Positions 5,145 to 5,701 of a stretch of DNA of 5,701 nt are shown one piece after another (position 1 is the stretch's first letter; each line of letters begins with the position of its first letter). A model generated the notes under the pieces. It ran no database searches and had not been told where the DNA came from. It saw only the letters and a program-made list of their open reading frames with translations. This stretch comes from Lachnospiraceae bacterium (GTDB lineage Bacteria; Bacillota; Clostridia; Lachnospirales; Lachnospiraceae), in contig JAAUZS010000005.1 of the NCBI GenBank assembly GCA_014804495.1, positions 1-5,701 on the forward strand, written 5' to 3'. The position numbers and the translations under genes are program-made.

Positions 5145-5561
5145 TTACCTACCCCTATGCTTTTCTTTCCTTTTCTGCTGTTTGAGTTCAAACTGTCGCT
5201 GTTTCTCTGCTTCTCGTTGTTCCCGGCTCACAATCTTGCGTTCAGTTTTCAACTGCTCCTGTTGTAATTTCAAAGCCTGTTGCGATTTTGTACCTATCCC
5301 TGTATTCTGTACTTGTTTCCTCACTTCACGCTGTACCCGTTTAGGATTGCGACCAGCTTCTTTTACATTAATTGCCACAGCCGGACTAAATCGTAACCGA
5401 TAATAATTTTTCAGAACAAAATCATGAATCTCATAATCTTTTGGTTCTGCGCCAAACGTAACCTTACATACAGATAACTTTCCACCTGATACACGTTCAA
5501 ACACTCCTACCCAAAATGGTTCTTCAAAAAATACTGTCAACTTTCCCGATACTTTGTCCAT
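5145..5561 (-). CDS. yjdF: YjdF family protein (DUF2992)
   Basis: 138-aa protein of full family length. Residues 6-60 are a strand-rich domain with the family's signature text (KLTVFFEEPFWVGVFER, then KVTFGAEPKDYEI and FVLKNYYRLRFSP). Residues 70-138 are a highly basic, Gln/Glu/Lys-rich helix (NPKRVQREV, GIGTKSQQALKLQQEQ, and a KEKHRGR end) that probably forms a coiled coil and could bind nucleic acid. No signal peptide or membrane segment is seen. The biochemical role is unknown. In Firmicutes the gene is often controlled by the yjdF riboswitch, which responds to azaaromatic compounds, suggesting a part in handling toxic heterocycles. The ATG at 5561 has AAGGAGG 7 nt upstream. The structured leader at 5590-5701 fits that regulation. 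Downstream, the damaged nuclease-like gene may once have shared the transcript. Confidence 0.92.
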   Translation of the reverse strand: MDKVSGKLTVFFEEPFWVGVFERVSGGKLSVCKVTFGAEPKDYEIHDFVLKNYYRLRFSPAVAINVKEAGRNPKRVQREVRKQVQNTGIGTKSQQALKLQQEQLKTERKIVSREQREAEKQRQFELKQQKRKEKHRGR

Positions 5562-5568
5562 GACAATT

Positions 5569-5576
5569 CCTCCTTA
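5569..5576 (-). promoter_or_regulatory. yjdF ribosome binding site, target of an anti-Shine-Dalgarno
   Basis: TAAGGAGG, ideal in sequence and spacing for the ATG at 5561. It is exactly complementary over 8 bases to CCTCCTTA at 5617-5610 in the leader, so ribosome access can be switched by which partner that segment takes. Confidence 0.75.
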
Positions 5577-5589
5577 AAATAATTGTAAT

Positions 5590-5701
5590 GAACAAAGAAC
5601 GGACGACCCTAAGGAGGGAGGGCTACTTACACCATACTGGTGCGACTGGACTACCTACCAGTTCTGCAAGATTATCTTGCGTTGTGTTTTTATCTTTGCT
5701 C
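5590..5701 (-). ncRNA. Probable yjdF riboswitch (azaaromatic-responsive leader)
   Basis: Structured leader directly upstream of yjdF. A closing stem of 9 bp with one G-U pairs 5701-5693 (GAGCAAAGA) with 5598-5590 (TCTTTGTTC). Inside it are three hairpins, at 5680-5666 (GCAAGA/TCTTGC), 5661-5646 (CTGG/CCAG) and 5642-5630 (CACCA/TGGTG), and a short CCCT/AGGG hairpin at 5618-5607 whose loop holds the anti-Shine-Dalgarno. The assignment rests on the gene behind it and the compact multi-stem architecture; I could not compare it with the covariance model. The window ends at the edge of the closing stem, so the stem and the promoter may extend beyond it. Control is probably at translation, because no T-tract follows. 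Confidence 0.72.

Noticed and set aside
5611..5618. AAGGAGGG on the plus strand as a ribosome binding site
   Set aside because: No plus-strand gene follows. It is the complement of the anti-Shine-Dalgarno in the yjdF leader.
1..5701. tRNA, rRNA, transposase or integrase genes
   Set aside because: None seen on either strand. Mobility is suggested only by gene content and decay, not by a mobile element in the window.

Overview
The window reads as an accessory region of a low-GC Gram-positive genome, most likely a gut clostridium of the Lachnospiraceae/Eubacterium type. This is inferred from the AT-rich sequence, strong AGGAGG-type ribosome binding sites, and the families present: a YjdF protein behind what looks like a yjdF riboswitch, an XRE regulator paired with a CPBP protease, APH-type phosphotransferases, and a CptIN-like type III toxin-antitoxin locus. 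No database was searched; family names come from recognised motifs and overall protein resemblance.

Layout from left to right. One plus-strand orphan gene (72-551) ends in a convergent gap with a hairpin (607-650). Everything to its right is on the minus strand. A CPBP intramembrane protease (824-1687) and an XRE regulator with a C-terminal membrane helix (1699-2079) form a two-gene operon preceded by a 12-bp perfect palindrome. An intact APH-family kinase (2177-3094) lies just downstream of a second, internally deleted APH-family gene (3110-3733). Before that comes a 16-bp perfect palindrome (3740-3755).

The centrepiece is 3781-4439, read right to left. It consists of a near-consensus promoter, two 45-nt tandem repeats plus a 6-nt start of a third, an 11-bp terminator hairpin with a GCAA loop, and a 156-aa toxin of the ToxN/AbiQ superfamily that most resembles CptN. 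This is the standard type III architecture: the repeat RNA is processed by the toxin into units that bind and silence it, and the leaky terminator sets the RNA:toxin ratio. Five bases differ between the repeats. Four of them form two compensatory base-pair changes, which supports an H-type pseudoknot fold.

Further right is a decayed gene for a PD-(D/E)XK-like protein (4540-5084), with its middle deleted and its C-terminus out of frame. It is followed by yjdF (5145-5561) and its structured leader (5590-5701). That leader contains an 8-nt anti-Shine-Dalgarno exactly complementary to the yjdF ribosome binding site. The toxin-antitoxin locus therefore sits between two genes that both carry large internal deletions, which fits a region of high turnover.
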